Assembly: GCA_017463615.1 (NCBI GenBank)
Contig: JAFTOU010000018.1
Coordinates: 1-64,000, forward strand
Reading direction: 5' to 3'
Length of the DNA stretch: 64,000 bases
Source: Alistipes sp.
Lineage (GTDB): Bacteria; Bacteroidota; Bacteroidia; Bacteroidales; Rikenellaceae
Positions 6,508-15,845 of the stretch are shown one piece after another; the stretch's first letter is position 1, and each line of letters begins with the position of its first letter. Under the pieces are notes generated by a model. It worked only from the letters and a program-made list of their open reading frames with translations. It was not told the origin of the DNA and made no database searches. The position numbers and the translations under genes were made by a program.

Positions 6508-8748
6508 TTATTTAACCTCTGTAAGTTCAAGAATTACACTACGGAAGTCGTTTCCGGCGCGAACCTCACCAAGAGGAGCGTTGCGAGTAAATCCCTTAAC
6601 AAGCTCAGGGATTACAACACCCTCCTGCATCAGCACGCGACCGCTAACTACAGCGCCGTTAATCTTTACAGGCTTGCCTGCAACCTCCGGAGCAACCTCG
6701 CGGATGCGATACTTAGCATCTGGATTAAGACCCTGCAGGCGGATGATGATATTTGACATATCGTGCTTAAAGAGGTGGCGATATGCAAACAGAACAGCTC
6801 TATCCTTGCTCTCAGTAACATACATCAGCGAGGTGAAGTCGCGCTTACCCTCGTATGGAGATACAAGGCGGTAGAGGTCACCCTGCTGAACTACTGGGCG
6901 GATATTCTTATACTCTGCAATAGCACGCTTTGCATACTCGCGCTCAGCATCGTTGAGCTTTGCAGGGACCATCTCCATACCCAGACGGCACATAGAGGCA
7001 ACATCAAAGCGATACTTGATAGGGATAAAGCGCTGTGTATACTTGCTAAATGCAGAGCCGACATGCGCTGCGAGCATATTTGAAGGGTAGAAGTTCATAG
7101 CACCCCACTGGATAAGCACGCGGTGGTAAGCATCTGTCTGGTCAGAGGTCCACATCTCCTGGAAGTATGGCATAAAGCCATAGTTGAGGCGAGCACCACC
7201 CGATGCGCAGAGCTGGATAACAACAGTTGGATACTTAGCACGGATACGCTTGAGGATATTCTCAAGGGCAAGGGTGAAGTCTACAGTAAGGTTAGACTGC
7301 AGAGCCTTTGGAAGATACTGGCTCTGAGCGTTGTGCATAGACATATTGTTATCCCACTTGATGTAGTAGATGTCCGGATACTGAGTGAGCAGGTCGTCTA
7401 CAACGCTGAATACATGGTCCTGCACCTTAGGGTTGGTCAAATCAAGCAGCAGCTGGGTCTTACCACGACCGTAAGTAGGCTCAAAGTCTGGATGGCGCAG
7501 TACCCAGTCAGGGTGCTTCTCATAAAGCTCGCTGGTAACATTGACCATCTCTGGCTCAATCCAGATACCGAACTTCATACCATTATTGTGGGCAAGGTCA
7601 ATCAGCGGGCGAATGCCATTTGGCAGCTTTGAAGGGGCAATACACCAGTCGCCGAGCGATGAGGTGCCATTATTGCGCGGATACTTATCGCCAAACCAGC
7701 CGTCATCAACCACGAACATCTCGCCACCCAGAGCAGCGAAGTCCTTAGTCATATCAACCATACTGGTCTCGCTGATATCAAAGTGCACGCCCTCCCAAGA
7801 GTTGAGCAGCACCTCGCGCTCCTTTGTACCATCCAGCAGCTGGTGCTTACGAGCCCAACGGTGCAGTGAGCGGGTAGCCTCTCCCTTACCGTTAGTAGCG
7901 TATGTGAGTACCATCTCTGGGGTTACAAGGCTCTTACCGCCAGCAAGTGTATAGTCGCTTGCAGCAGGGTTGATACCACCCATAAAGAGGGTAGGGGTGC
8001 GAGCAATGTGGGTATTGTGGAACTCAAAGTGGTAGTTACCCATCCACACCAATGTACCTGCGATAACTGGACAAGCGGTCTCCTCCAACTTACCGTCAAG
8101 ACCGAGCATAAACGATGCGTTGTTATACTGCGAGATACGCGAGCCAACCTGCGAAGCGATTGTGTGAATACCTACAGGCAGTGGCATTGTGTGCTCGTTG
8201 CACTCGTTCTTCGTAGAGCCATCCAACTGCAGCAGAACGCAGTTATCAGACTGGATAGGCAACACTGCAGACATATACTTCTGGAGTACCATAGGCTTCT
8301 TGCCATTGTTGAAGTACTCGGTGTTCATCTTCACGACATCGCAGTCGTTGTATGCCGAGTAGTTCACCTTCACAACAAGGTTTGAGTGAGCCACATCGCG
8401 CAACCACACCGAGAGGGTTGTAAGCGCACCGTTAGTGCTCTTCTCAACCTTATCTACAACGAACTTTGTAGCGTTATCGCCATCGTGCTGCTTTACAAGC
8501 GAAGCGTAAGGGGCATCGCAGCGAGTACCGAAAGCAGGGTAGGCGTCATACTTGAGCATTCTGCCCGTAGCGCGAATATCTCCCACCTCAGCCTTAGAGC
8601 CGTAGTAGCGGAAGTAGAGCGGTTTGCCCACCTCGGCAGTGATGCAGAGGGTGGTGTTTGGCGTGGAGAGGAGATAGTCCGCCTCCTTCGCCCCTGCTGT
8701 AAGCGTAATGCCGACGAGCAGGCAGAGGGTCATTAAGATTTTCTTCAT
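6508..8748 (-). CDS. Alpha-galactosidase, glycoside hydrolase family 36
   Basis: 746 residues with a signal peptide (MKKILMTLCLLVGITLTAGA), so exported, most likely to the periplasm. It should release terminal alpha-linked galactose from oligosaccharides such as raffinose-type sugars or galactomannans. Family motifs in order: FVVDDGWFGDKYPRNN near residue 340, FGIWIEPEMVN near 395, the nucleophile segment YIKWDNNMSMHN near 475, and the acid/base segment EMWTSDQTDAYHRV near 560. The N-terminal beta-sandwich and C-terminal strand domain are present. It is 57 bp downstream of glmS on the same strand with no obvious terminator. No sugar transporter or susCD pair is next to it. Confidence 0.93.
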   Translation of the reverse strand: MKKILMTLCLLVGITLTAGAKEADYLLSTPNTTLCITAEVGKPLYFRYYGSKAEVGDIRATGRMLKYDAYPAFGTRCDAPYASLVKQHDGDNATKFVVDKVEKSTNGALTTLSVWLRDVAHSNLVVKVNYSAYNDCDVVKMNTEYFNNGKKPMVLQKYMSAVLPIQSDNCVLLQLDGSTKNECNEHTMPLPVGIHTIASQVGSRISQYNNASFMLGLDGKLEETACPVIAGTLVWMGNYHFEFHNTHIARTPTLFMGGINPAASDYTLAGGKSLVTPEMVLTYATNGKGEATRSLHRWARKHQLLDGTKEREVLLNSWEGVHFDISETSMVDMTKDFAALGGEMFVVDDGWFGDKYPRNNGTSSLGDWCIAPSKLPNGIRPLIDLAHNNGMKFGIWIEPEMVNVTSELYEKHPDWVLRHPDFEPTYGRGKTQLLLDLTNPKVQDHVFSVVDDLLTQYPDIYYIKWDNNMSMHNAQSQYLPKALQSNLTVDFTLALENILKRIRAKYPTVVIQLCASGGARLNYGFMPYFQEMWTSDQTDAYHRVLIQWGAMNFYPSNMLAAHVGSAFSKYTQRFIPIKYRFDVASMCRLGMEMVPAKLNDAEREYAKRAIAEYKNIRPVVQQGDLYRLVSPYEGKRDFTSLMYVTESKDRAVLFAYRHLFKHDMSNIIIRLQGLNPDAKYRIREVAPEVAGKPVKINGAVVSGRVLMQEGVVIPELVKGFTRNAPLGEVRAGNDFRSVILELTEVK

Positions 8749-8805
8749 GATTATTTGGTAGTTTATGGTAGCTTAAGTGTTCTTGTTCTTCTCGTTTGGT
8801 GCTCG

Positions 8806-10653
8806 TTACTCCACAGTTACCGACTTGGCGAGGTTTCGTGGCTGGTCTACATTTCGGCCCTTATTTACAGCGATATAGTATGCCAGAAGTTGCAGCGGAA
8901 TAGCGGTAAGCAGCGGGGTGAGGCACTCCGAAATCTGCGGAACCTCAATAACATAGTCCGCCATCTCCTTTACCACCGTATCGCCCTCGGTAACGATAGC
9001 TACGACCTTACCGCCACGAGCCTTAACCTGCTGAATATTGTTCACCGTCTTGTCGTAGACATGATCCTTGATAGCGATAACGACAGACGGCATATCGTTG
9101 TCAATCAGCGCGATAGTGCCGTGCTTCATCTCGGCAGCAGGGTAGCCCTCGGCGTGAATATACGAAATCTCCTTGAGCTTCAGCGCGCCCTCCAGAGCCG
9201 ATGGGAAGTTGTATCCACGACCAAGGTAGAGGAAGTTGTGGGCGTAGGTAAATATCTTCGCCAGGTCCTCAATCTTATCGTTGAGCTTGAAAATCTCCTT
9301 TATCAGCGTAGGCACGCGGCGAATATCGTTTGCCACGGTCTCAAGGGTCTCGGCGTCTACAGTACCCTTCATCTGACCGATGAGCAGCGCCATCATCGCC
9401 AGCACAGTAACCTGACCAGTAAATGCCTTTGTAGAGGCAACACCAATCTCCGGACCTACGTGGATATAGCAGCCAGAGTGCGTTGCACGAGGGATAGACG
9501 AGCCGATAACATTACAGATACCGAACACAAATGCACCCTTAGACTTTGCAAGCTCCAGCGCCGCCAGTGTATCTGCCGTCTCTCCCGACTGCGAGAGGGC
9601 GATAAGCACATCCTTATCGGTTACAACAGGGTTGCTATAGCGGAACTCGCTGGCATACTCCACAGCCACTGGGATACGGCAGAAGTCCTCAAACAGATGC
9701 TTACCGATAAGTGCTGCGTGCCAAGATGTACCGCAAGCAACAATGATAATACGACCAGCATTGAGGAAGCGCTCCTTGTGGTCTGTAACGCCCGCGAGGA
9801 CAATACTCTTACCATCAGCCGTAATACGGCCGCTGATGCAGTCTGCAAGGGTACGAGGCTGCTCAAAAATCTCCTTGAGCATAAAGTGTGGATAACCACC
9901 CTTCTCAAGCTGCTCTATAGACATCTGGAGCTCGGTAATCTCAATCTTACTCTGGTCTGCACCGTTGATATGATACACCTTCAGCTCCTCGTCGCGATTG
10001 ATTACAGCAATCTCGCCATCGTTCAGGTATACAACCTTATTCGTGTACTCAATAATAGGAGTAGCATCCGAAGCGAGGAAATACTCGCCCTCGCCAACGC
10101 CGATAACCAGTGGCGAAGATTGACGAGCTGCGATAATCTGACCCGGATTCTCGCGGTCTACCACAGCGATGGCATAAGCACCAACAATACGCTTTGCAGC
10201 CTCCTTGACAGCATCAAAGAGCGAGCAGTTGTTGGTGGTCATAATATACTCTATCAGCTGAACAGCAACCTCTGTATCTGTCTGACTAACAAACTTATAG
10301 CCTTGCTGAATAAGCGCCTCCTTGAGTACTGAGTAGTTTTCAATAGTACCGTTGTGCACAAGGGCGATTCTGCCCGACTGTGAGTAGTGAGGGTGGGCGT
10401 TGATATCATTTGGCTCGCCATGCGTAGCCCAGCGGGTGTGGGCAATACCGATGTTACCGCCCAAATCCTTATCTACGGCATAACGCTCCAGCGCCTCAAC
10501 CTTACCCTTAGATTTGTATATATTCAACTCCCCAGTCTCAGAGATCATCGCAACACCCGAAGAGTCGTAGCCACGATACTCCAGACGATGCAGTCCCTGA
10601 ATGAGGATGTCATAAGCCCTTCTATTGCCTATGTATCCGACAATTCCACACAT
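8806..10653 (-). CDS. glmS: Glutamine--fructose-6-phosphate aminotransferase (isomerizing)
   Basis: 615 residues. It makes glucosamine 6-phosphate for peptidoglycan and lipopolysaccharide. The N-terminal glutaminase domain starts with the catalytic Cys directly after Met (MCGIVGYIGNR) and contains HTRWATHG and the NGTIENY segment. Two SIS sugar-isomerase domains follow (CGTSWHAAL near 300, SQSGETADT near 350, and a second set around 460-510). The end is the conserved PRNLAKSVTVE. A convincing promoter lies at 10694-10725. No glmS ribozyme was recognised in the short leader. It leads a leftward run with the alpha-galactosidase and engB genes. Confidence 0.97.
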   Translation of the reverse strand: MCGIVGYIGNRRAYDILIQGLHRLEYRGYDSSGVAMISETGELNIYKSKGKVEALERYAVDKDLGGNIGIAHTRWATHGEPNDINAHPHYSQSGRIALVHNGTIENYSVLKEALIQQGYKFVSQTDTEVAVQLIEYIMTTNNCSLFDAVKEAAKRIVGAYAIAVVDRENPGQIIAARQSSPLVIGVGEGEYFLASDATPIIEYTNKVVYLNDGEIAVINRDEELKVYHINGADQSKIEITELQMSIEQLEKGGYPHFMLKEIFEQPRTLADCISGRITADGKSIVLAGVTDHKERFLNAGRIIIVACGTSWHAALIGKHLFEDFCRIPVAVEYASEFRYSNPVVTDKDVLIALSQSGETADTLAALELAKSKGAFVFGICNVIGSSIPRATHSGCYIHVGPEIGVASTKAFTGQVTVLAMMALLIGQMKGTVDAETLETVANDIRRVPTLIKEIFKLNDKIEDLAKIFTYAHNFLYLGRGYNFPSALEGALKLKEISYIHAEGYPAAEMKHGTIALIDNDMPSVVIAIKDHVYDKTVNNIQQVKARGGKVVAIVTEGDTVVKEMADYVIEVPQISECLTPLLTAIPLQLLAYYIAVNKGRNVDQPRNLAKSVTVE

Positions 10654-10693
10654 AATTTATATCTTTTATTTAATGAACACATTATAAATCGCG

Positions 10694-10725
10694 CAAAGAT
10701 AGCAAAATATTCCCGTTATTGCAAA
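10694..10725 (-). promoter_or_regulatory. Promoter of glmS
   Basis: On the minus strand: -33 TTTG (plus 10722-10725), a 20-bp spacer, and -7 TATCTTTG (plus 10694-10701), about 40 bp before the glmS start. Confidence 0.75.
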
Positions 10726-10766
10726 TCAATTTTGTAGGCGAGCTGCACACCTATGTCGGCCCAGAT

Positions 10767-10797
10767 TTTGATTTTACAATTAAGCGGCGTATCTTTG
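10767..10797 (+). promoter_or_regulatory. Promoter of the HTH / phosphoesterase operon
   Basis: -33 TTTG (10767-10770), a 19-bp spacer, and -7 TATCTTTG (10790-10797), 30 bp before the ATG at 10827. It is divergent from the glmS promoter. Confidence 0.75.
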
Positions 10798-10826
10798 TAC
10801 AAATAATATACAACTACACAGCCATT

Positions 10827-11042
10827 ATGCCTATCATAACCAATCTGGATATAATACTAGCCAAGCGCAAGATTACCCTCTCTGAACTAGCGGAAAGAGT
10901 GGGTATCTCTATCGTAAATCTATCGGTTCTCAAGAGCGGAAAAGCGAGGGCTATCCGCTTCTCTACATTAGAGGCTATATGCGAGGTTTTAGACTGCCAG
11001 CCAGGAGATATTATTGAGTATCGCAAGGAGATTACACTATGA
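10827..11042 (+). CDS. Small XRE/Cro-type HTH transcriptional regulator (paralogue)
   Basis: 71 residues, starting at the ATG 30 bp after a good promoter; an in-frame upstream ATG at 10719 would lie before the promoter. The HTH core is ITLSELAERVGISIVNLSVL, and the tail STLEAICEVLDCQPGDIIEY is the YozG-like signature. It closely resembles the HTH protein at 838-1041. Its stop overlaps the start of the phosphoesterase/PQQ gene (ATGA at 11039-11042), so the two are translationally coupled. It is probably a regulator of its own operon; the signal is unknown. Confidence 0.85.
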   Translation: MPIITNLDIILAKRKITLSELAERVGISIVNLSVLKSGKARAIRFSTLEAICEVLDCQPGDIIEYRKEITL

Positions 11043-12877
11043 AACCTTTACTTTCAATAATCTTTGCAATATTCTCTACATTCGCTGTTTACGCAGAGAG
11101 CAAACCGCTAAAAATAGCACTTCTTACCGACCTGCACATATCACCTGGTAACAAGAACGACAAGGTGATGAAGCGTGTTATTGAACAGATAAACAGCGAG
11201 TATTATGACCTTGTAATTACCGCTGGCGACATCACAAATATGGGCAGCGACAAGGAGCTAAGATGCGCCTACAACCACCTCCGCCAGATACGCCATCGCC
11301 AAATTGTCACGCACGGAAATCACGAGACTACTTGGAGCGAGAGCGGAGGTAGAGATTTTGAGAAATATTGGCACCACAACGGCTGCACGACGGCTCGCGT
11401 GGGCGGCTATCTTTTCGTTGCCTATCCCGCAGGCCCATATATGAAGATGGCAGACGGCACAGCGCAGGATGGTAACCGCCTATCATGGATTGAAAAGCAG
11501 CTCCAGCGCGGACGCAAGGGGCGCATAATCTCCATCTGTCACTATCCCCTCAACGACGATTTGACGAACCGCACAGAGATAGTCTCGCTACTCAAGCGCT
11601 ACGGCGTAAGTGCCTCATTATGCGGACATTATCACAAACCACAACTGATGAATTTTGACTCTCTGCCGGGCATTTTGGGGCGTAGCCTGATGCTCAAGGA
11701 GCAGTCAAAGAGCACCTACGGCTACACCGAGCTAACCCTGCGTGGCGACTCCATTTTCGTTGCCGAGAGGTTAATTGGAGAGGCTGCAGTGCCCCGCTAC
11801 GCCATTCGCCAATGCACCGACAGCACCGTAAACTCTCTGCCGTGCGACCCGATGCCAGAAAAGCCCTACAACGGCAACTTTAGAGCCGAATGTGTCATCA
11901 CGGACAATGCCGCCATATATACCGCTGCGCAGGTTACTGACCGCACGCTCTACTACGGCAATTCCGCAGGCGAGGTAAAGGCGTACAACATTGATACTAA
12001 GCAGTTTATATGGACGCGACGCTTTAGCGACCCGATATATTCATCGCCAATAATTCACCGCTACATCATCATCGTTCCGACTCTCAGCAATGGCATTGTA
12101 GCCCTCAACCGCAAGAGTGGAAAGGTCGTCTGGCGCAACCGCGAGTGCAACTGTTTTGTCGGTGGTGGAGTTATCGCCGACAACTATTTATATATAGGTA
12201 TGCGCGGGGCGATGCTCAAGATTGACCCAAACAGTGGCAAAATCGTCTGGCGATTTGCCTTTGGCGATGCACATCCGCAGGGTAGGCCTACTGTAAGCGA
12301 CGGCAAGATAGTATTTGGCGCGTGGGACTGTAACCTATATTGTGTTGATTGTCAGAGTGGTAAGGAGCTTTGGCGATGGAGCAACGGCTCTAAAAATCGC
12401 CTATTCTCCCCAGGGCACATCATCCCACGAATATCGGGCGACAGGGTAATGATAGTGGCGCCAGATAGACATATAACCAACATTGACCTCAACACTGGCC
12501 GCGAGATTTGGCGAGTAAAGGAGCGCCGAGTGCGTGAAAGTACTGGTTTAAGTAATGACGGTAATACATTCTACGCCAAGACAATGGATGGCGAGATGAT
12601 TGCCGTACCGATGGCGTGCAACAGCTACACAGAGCAGTGGGTGACCAATGTAGGGTGGGGTTACGACCACAATTTCTGCCCATTAGCAGTGTCGGACGGG
12701 GTAGTATACATGGCATCCCGACGCGGTAAGATTGCCGCCGTAAACGAGCAGGGCAAAACGCTCAGCGTAGGCAAGTTTGCAAGCTCGGCAGCCAACGACC
12801 TGAGGATAGATAGCAGCGGCGAGTTGTGGGTCAGCTTCATAGAGGGCACAATTTGGCATCTGAGTATCAGCAAATAG
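11039..12877 (+). CDS. Calcineurin-like phosphoesterase fused to a PQQ-type beta-propeller
   Basis: 612 residues with a signal peptide (LLSIIFAIFSTFAVYAES), so periplasmic or surface-exposed. Residues about 25-240 are a metallophosphoesterase with the metal motifs LTDLHISPG, AGDITNMGS, THGNHETTW and CGHYHKPQ. Residues about 290-612 hold PQQ-like propeller blades with repeated G.V.A/Y.ID...G...W units (AGEVKAYNIDTKQFIWTRRF, NGIVALNRKSGKVVWR, AMLKIDPNSGKIVWRF, GKELWRW, TGREIWRV). The substrate is unknown: it could be a phosphodiester in the envelope, with the propeller as a binding module. It is translationally coupled to the HTH gene before it. Confidence 0.85.
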   Translation: MKPLLSIIFAIFSTFAVYAESKPLKIALLTDLHISPGNKNDKVMKRVIEQINSEYYDLVITAGDITNMGSDKELRCAYNHLRQIRHRQIVTHGNHETTWSESGGRDFEKYWHHNGCTTARVGGYLFVAYPAGPYMKMADGTAQDGNRLSWIEKQLQRGRKGRIISICHYPLNDDLTNRTEIVSLLKRYGVSASLCGHYHKPQLMNFDSLPGILGRSLMLKEQSKSTYGYTELTLRGDSIFVAERLIGEAAVPRYAIRQCTDSTVNSLPCDPMPEKPYNGNFRAECVITDNAAIYTAAQVTDRTLYYGNSAGEVKAYNIDTKQFIWTRRFSDPIYSSPIIHRYIIIVPTLSNGIVALNRKSGKVVWRNRECNCFVGGGVIADNYLYIGMRGAMLKIDPNSGKIVWRFAFGDAHPQGRPTVSDGKIVFGAWDCNLYCVDCQSGKELWRWSNGSKNRLFSPGHIIPRISGDRVMIVAPDRHITNIDLNTGREIWRVKERRVRESTGLSNDGNTFYAKTMDGEMIAVPMACNSYTEQWVTNVGWGYDHNFCPLAVSDGVVYMASRRGKIAAVNEQGKTLSVGKFASSAANDLRIDSSGELWVSFIEGTIWHLSISK

Positions 12878-12901
12878 CGTTTTAGTCAATAATTTGTGAA
12901 T

Positions 12902-12930
12902 AAAAAAGTGCGATTTTCTCGCACTTTTTT
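12902..12930. terminator. Bidirectional-type terminator hairpin
   Basis: A perfect 12-bp stem AAAAAAGTGCGA / TCGCACTTTTTT with loop TTTTC, 25 bp after the phosphoesterase stop. Confidence 0.85.
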
Positions 12931-12978
12931 CACAAAAATACGCTACATTTGTGGCACAGAATTAAATTTTGGTTAGTT

Positions 12979-14334
12979 ATGGAGAGACAAGCAAAACAGT
13001 ATGTTGAGAATTTTATGGCACAAGTGATTGCCAGAAATCCAAATGAGCCTGAGTTTCATCAGGCAGTGCGAGAGGTGGCAGAGTCTCTTGCTCCATACAT
13101 CGTTGCTGACCCAGCGTTGCAGCAGCTCAAGATTTTGGAGCGCATCGCAGAGCCTGAGCGTGTGATTATCTTCCGCGTGCCGTGGCTCAACGACCGCGGT
13201 GAGATTGAGATTAACCGCGGCTTCCGCGTGCAGATGAACAGCGCCCTGGGTCCTTACAAGGGCGGTATTCGTTTCCATGCCTCTGTAAATCTGAGCATTA
13301 TGAAGTTCCTCGCCTTTGAGCAGACCTTCAAGAACAGCCTTACAACCCTGCCTATGGGTGGTGGTAAGGGCGGCTCGGACTTCAACCCTAAGGGTCGCTC
13401 GGACAACGAGGTGATGAAGTTCTGCCAGTCGTTTATCACCGAGCTCTACCGCCACATTGGTCAGGATACAGATGTTCCTGCGGGCGATATTGGCGTAGGT
13501 GGCCGCGAGATTGGATATATGTTTGGTCAGTATAAGCGCCTGCGCGACGAGTTTACCGGCACATTTACCGGCAAGGGACTGGGCTGGGGAGGTTCTCTAC
13601 TTCGTCCAGAGGCTACGGGCTATGGTCTTTGCTACTTCACAGAGCAGATGCTCGCAACCCGCGGCGAGAGCTTTGAGGGTAAGACTGTATGCGTATCTGG
13701 CTCGGGAAATGTTGCTCAGCATGCAGCCGAGAAGGCTATGCGACTGGGCGCTAAGGTTGTAACACTCTCAGACTCTTCGGGTTACATCTACGATCCAGAG
13801 GGCTTTAACGAGGAGAAGATTCAGTATGTCAAGCTGCTGAAGAATGTATATCGCGGAAGAATCAAGGAGTACACAGAGAAATATCCTACTGCACAATACT
13901 TCGCTGGCGAGCGTCCATGGGGCGTGAAGTGCGACATCGCACTGCCTTGCGCAACACAGAACGAGCTTAACGGTCAGGAGGCTCAGATGCTTGTAGACAA
14001 CGGTTGCTTCTGCGTTGCCGAGGGTGCAAATATGCCTTCAACACCAGAGGCTATTGAGGTTTTCCTTACAAATAAGCTCCTCTACGCACCAGGCAAGGCC
14101 TCAAATGCCGGCGGCGTAGCAACCTCGGGTCTGGAGATGTCGCAGAACTCTATGCGCATCAAGTGGACCGCCGAGGAGGTGGATGAGAAACTGCACTCTA
14201 TCATGCAGAATATCCACGAGGTCTGCACCAAGTACGGCACCGAGGAGGATGGCTATGTAAACTATGTCAAGGGTGCAAATATCGGCGGTTTTATGAAGGT
14301 CGCCGAGGCTATGATGGCACAGGGCTGCGTATAG
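12979..14334 (+). CDS. gdhA: NAD(P)-specific glutamate dehydrogenase
   Basis: 451 residues, hexameric GDH type (about 445-450). It interconverts 2-oxoglutarate plus ammonia and glutamate, the main ammonium-assimilation route in many Bacteroidales. Visible motifs: GGIRFHASVNLSIMKFLAFE, the catalytic LPMGGGKGGSDFNPKG with the reactive Lys, and PAGDIGVGGREIGYMFGQY. The dinucleotide fold has VSGSGNVAQHAAEKA, and substrate residues follow in NAGGVATSGLEM. Start at 12979: the product then begins MERQAKQYVENF as in homologues. An in-frame ATG at 12949 overlaps a TACATTTG -7 box (12944-12951). A terminator follows the gene. Confidence 0.96.
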   Translation: MERQAKQYVENFMAQVIARNPNEPEFHQAVREVAESLAPYIVADPALQQLKILERIAEPERVIIFRVPWLNDRGEIEINRGFRVQMNSALGPYKGGIRFHASVNLSIMKFLAFEQTFKNSLTTLPMGGGKGGSDFNPKGRSDNEVMKFCQSFITELYRHIGQDTDVPAGDIGVGGREIGYMFGQYKRLRDEFTGTFTGKGLGWGGSLLRPEATGYGLCYFTEQMLATRGESFEGKTVCVSGSGNVAQHAAEKAMRLGAKVVTLSDSSGYIYDPEGFNEEKIQYVKLLKNVYRGRIKEYTEKYPTAQYFAGERPWGVKCDIALPCATQNELNGQEAQMLVDNGCFCVAEGANMPSTPEAIEVFLTNKLLYAPGKASNAGGVATSGLEMSQNSMRIKWTAEEVDEKLHSIMQNIHEVCTKYGTEEDGYVNYVKGANIGGFMKVAEAMMAQGCV

Positions 14335-14356
14335 TCGCTACTCCAACTCTTATAAC

Positions 14357-14388
14357 AAAAGCAAATCTCCGCGGAGGTTTGCTTTTTT
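14357..14388 (+). terminator. Rho-independent terminator of gdhA
   Basis: AAAAGCAAATCTCC followed by GCGGAGGTTTGCTTTTTT: a long stem with a very short loop and a T-run. Confidence 0.8.
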
Positions 14389-14430
14389 ATTTGAATTTCA
14401 ATACATTTGTATTGCTAAAACAACCTAACT

Positions 14431-15663
14431 ATGAAAAATACCATTCTGCTACTTACCGCTGTAGCTCTGCTATGTACCACTTGCAGCAATAGCTCCGACA
14501 AGGATTTACAGCCAAGTAAATCTGACACAAAGGCCGAAGTTGGCAAGGCTTTACCCGCGTGGAGCGAAGGAGAGCTTGACATCCACCTTATAAACACAGG
14601 GCGTGGAGAGTGCTGTTTCTACATCCTGCCAGACGGAACAACACTGCTTGTAGATGCAGGTGAGATTACTCAAGAGAAGGACTATCCGATAGCACAAAAG
14701 CCATCCAACTCCGTTCGTCCATACATAACATACGCCCAATATATCAAGCACTTTATGCCAAAGGGTAGGCAGAGTATTGACTACTGCGCGCCTTCGCACC
14801 TACATATTGACCATATTGGCGCAGCAGATGCGGTTACAGAGACATCGCCAGCAGGGTATCGCAAAGCGGGATTATTGGCTCTCTACGACGAAGTGCCATA
14901 CAATCATATACTTGACAGACTATATCCGACATACGCCGAGGATGAGGTCACCCCACCACTGAGCGGTCAACTATCAGAAGATTGGGCTAAGTTTGTCACT
15001 TGGGGCGTTAAGGAGAAGAGGTTTACCGCCGAGAGATTTACACCGGGCAAGGAGCAGATTGTACTGCGATACAACAGCGAGCAGTATAGTAATTTCTCGT
15101 TGCTCAACATCTGCGCAAATGGCTTTGTGGTGTGCAAAAATAGTGACGGTAGTGTAGGCATTACTGGCAAGAAGCCAAGCACCGGAGGAAACCCCGCCTC
15201 TTGCGGATTCCATATCAGATATGGCAAGTTTGACTATATCGCTTGTGGCGATTTAACAAGCTCTCCGCAGAATTTAGTAGCCTTCTATTTCCGCGACTTT
15301 ATCGGATGTGGAAATCTGGACGCCTTCAAATGTCACCACCATTTGGCATCCAACTCGTGGGGTTCACAGATGCAGAATTGCAACTTTGACCCTCGCGTAG
15401 TTTTGGGACACTGCTTCGCTTCTACCAAACCTCATGCAGAGAAGCTGGCGGCTATACTGCCGATTATAGAGGACTTCTTCGCCACAAACATCCATCCAGA
15501 TATTGAGGCCGAAAATAGAGAGCTTATCAGTAAGATTAGTGGTTATAATGGACATATCGTCCTTCGCGTAGCGCCTGGTGGCGAGAACTTTACGGTCTAT
15601 ATGCTTGACGACAGCAACTTCATACACACAGTAAAATCGGCTAAAACTTATTCGTGCAAATAG
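14431..15663 (+). CDS. Metallo-beta-lactamase-fold lipoprotein (ComEC-like hydrolase domain)
   Basis: 410 residues. The N-terminus is a lipoprotein signal (LLLTAVALLCTTCSNSS, lipobox Cys near residue 16-18). The hydrolase core shows ELDIHLINTGRGECCFYILP and TTLLVDAGE, the zinc motif SHLHIDHIGAA, and later CGDLTSS and KCHHHLASNSW. This is the pattern of MBL domains related to the C-terminal domain of ComEC. It should be an envelope-anchored metallohydrolase; the substrate is unknown (phosphodiester or nucleic acid are options). A TACATTTG -7 box lies at 14402-14409. It stands alone between gdhA and pgm. Confidence 0.8.
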   Translation: MKNTILLLTAVALLCTTCSNSSDKDLQPSKSDTKAEVGKALPAWSEGELDIHLINTGRGECCFYILPDGTTLLVDAGEITQEKDYPIAQKPSNSVRPYITYAQYIKHFMPKGRQSIDYCAPSHLHIDHIGAADAVTETSPAGYRKAGLLALYDEVPYNHILDRLYPTYAEDEVTPPLSGQLSEDWAKFVTWGVKEKRFTAERFTPGKEQIVLRYNSEQYSNFSLLNICANGFVVCKNSDGSVGITGKKPSTGGNPASCGFHIRYGKFDYIACGDLTSSPQNLVAFYFRDFIGCGNLDAFKCHHHLASNSWGSQMQNCNFDPRVVLGHCFASTKPHAEKLAAILPIIEDFFATNIHPDIEAENRELISKISGYNGHIVLRVAPGGENFTVYMLDDSNFIHTVKSAKTYSCK

Positions 15664-15716
15664 CAAACAGCATTTTTGAATGTTTGCTTGCACCCCCAAT
15701 TTACCTACTTAAGCCC

Positions 15717-15845
15717 GTTTTCGCGTCAGAACGCGGTAGATACAACGCTCGGGATAAAAAACAACGATGGGCTGTACTAAATCGTACTGCCCATTGTTGC
15801 TTTTTATGTTAGCGGAAGTAGGTATCCGCGTTATCACGCGAAAAC
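15717..15845. repeat. Nested-palindrome intergenic repeat, copy A
   Basis: Outer arms GTTTTCGCGT (15717-15726) and ACGCGAAAAC (15836-15845), with inner matches AACGCGG / CCGCGTT. The central hairpin is AAACAACGATGGGC / GCCCATTGTTGCTTT around GTACTAAATCGTAC. It lies between two convergent genes and touches the pgm stop codon. It is probably a terminator for both. The same family occurs at 33437, 38504, 42088 and 53982. Confidence 0.75.

Noticed and set aside
8749-8805. Gap between glmS and the alpha-galactosidase gene as a glmS-type riboswitch
   Set aside because: It is downstream of glmS and only 57 bp. The real glmS leader (10654-10690) is also too short for a ribozyme.
8755-10332. Long (525-residue) ORF on the plus strand
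   Set aside because: It is antisense to glmS, whose full-length product is certain. The long frame results from the codon bias of the real gene.
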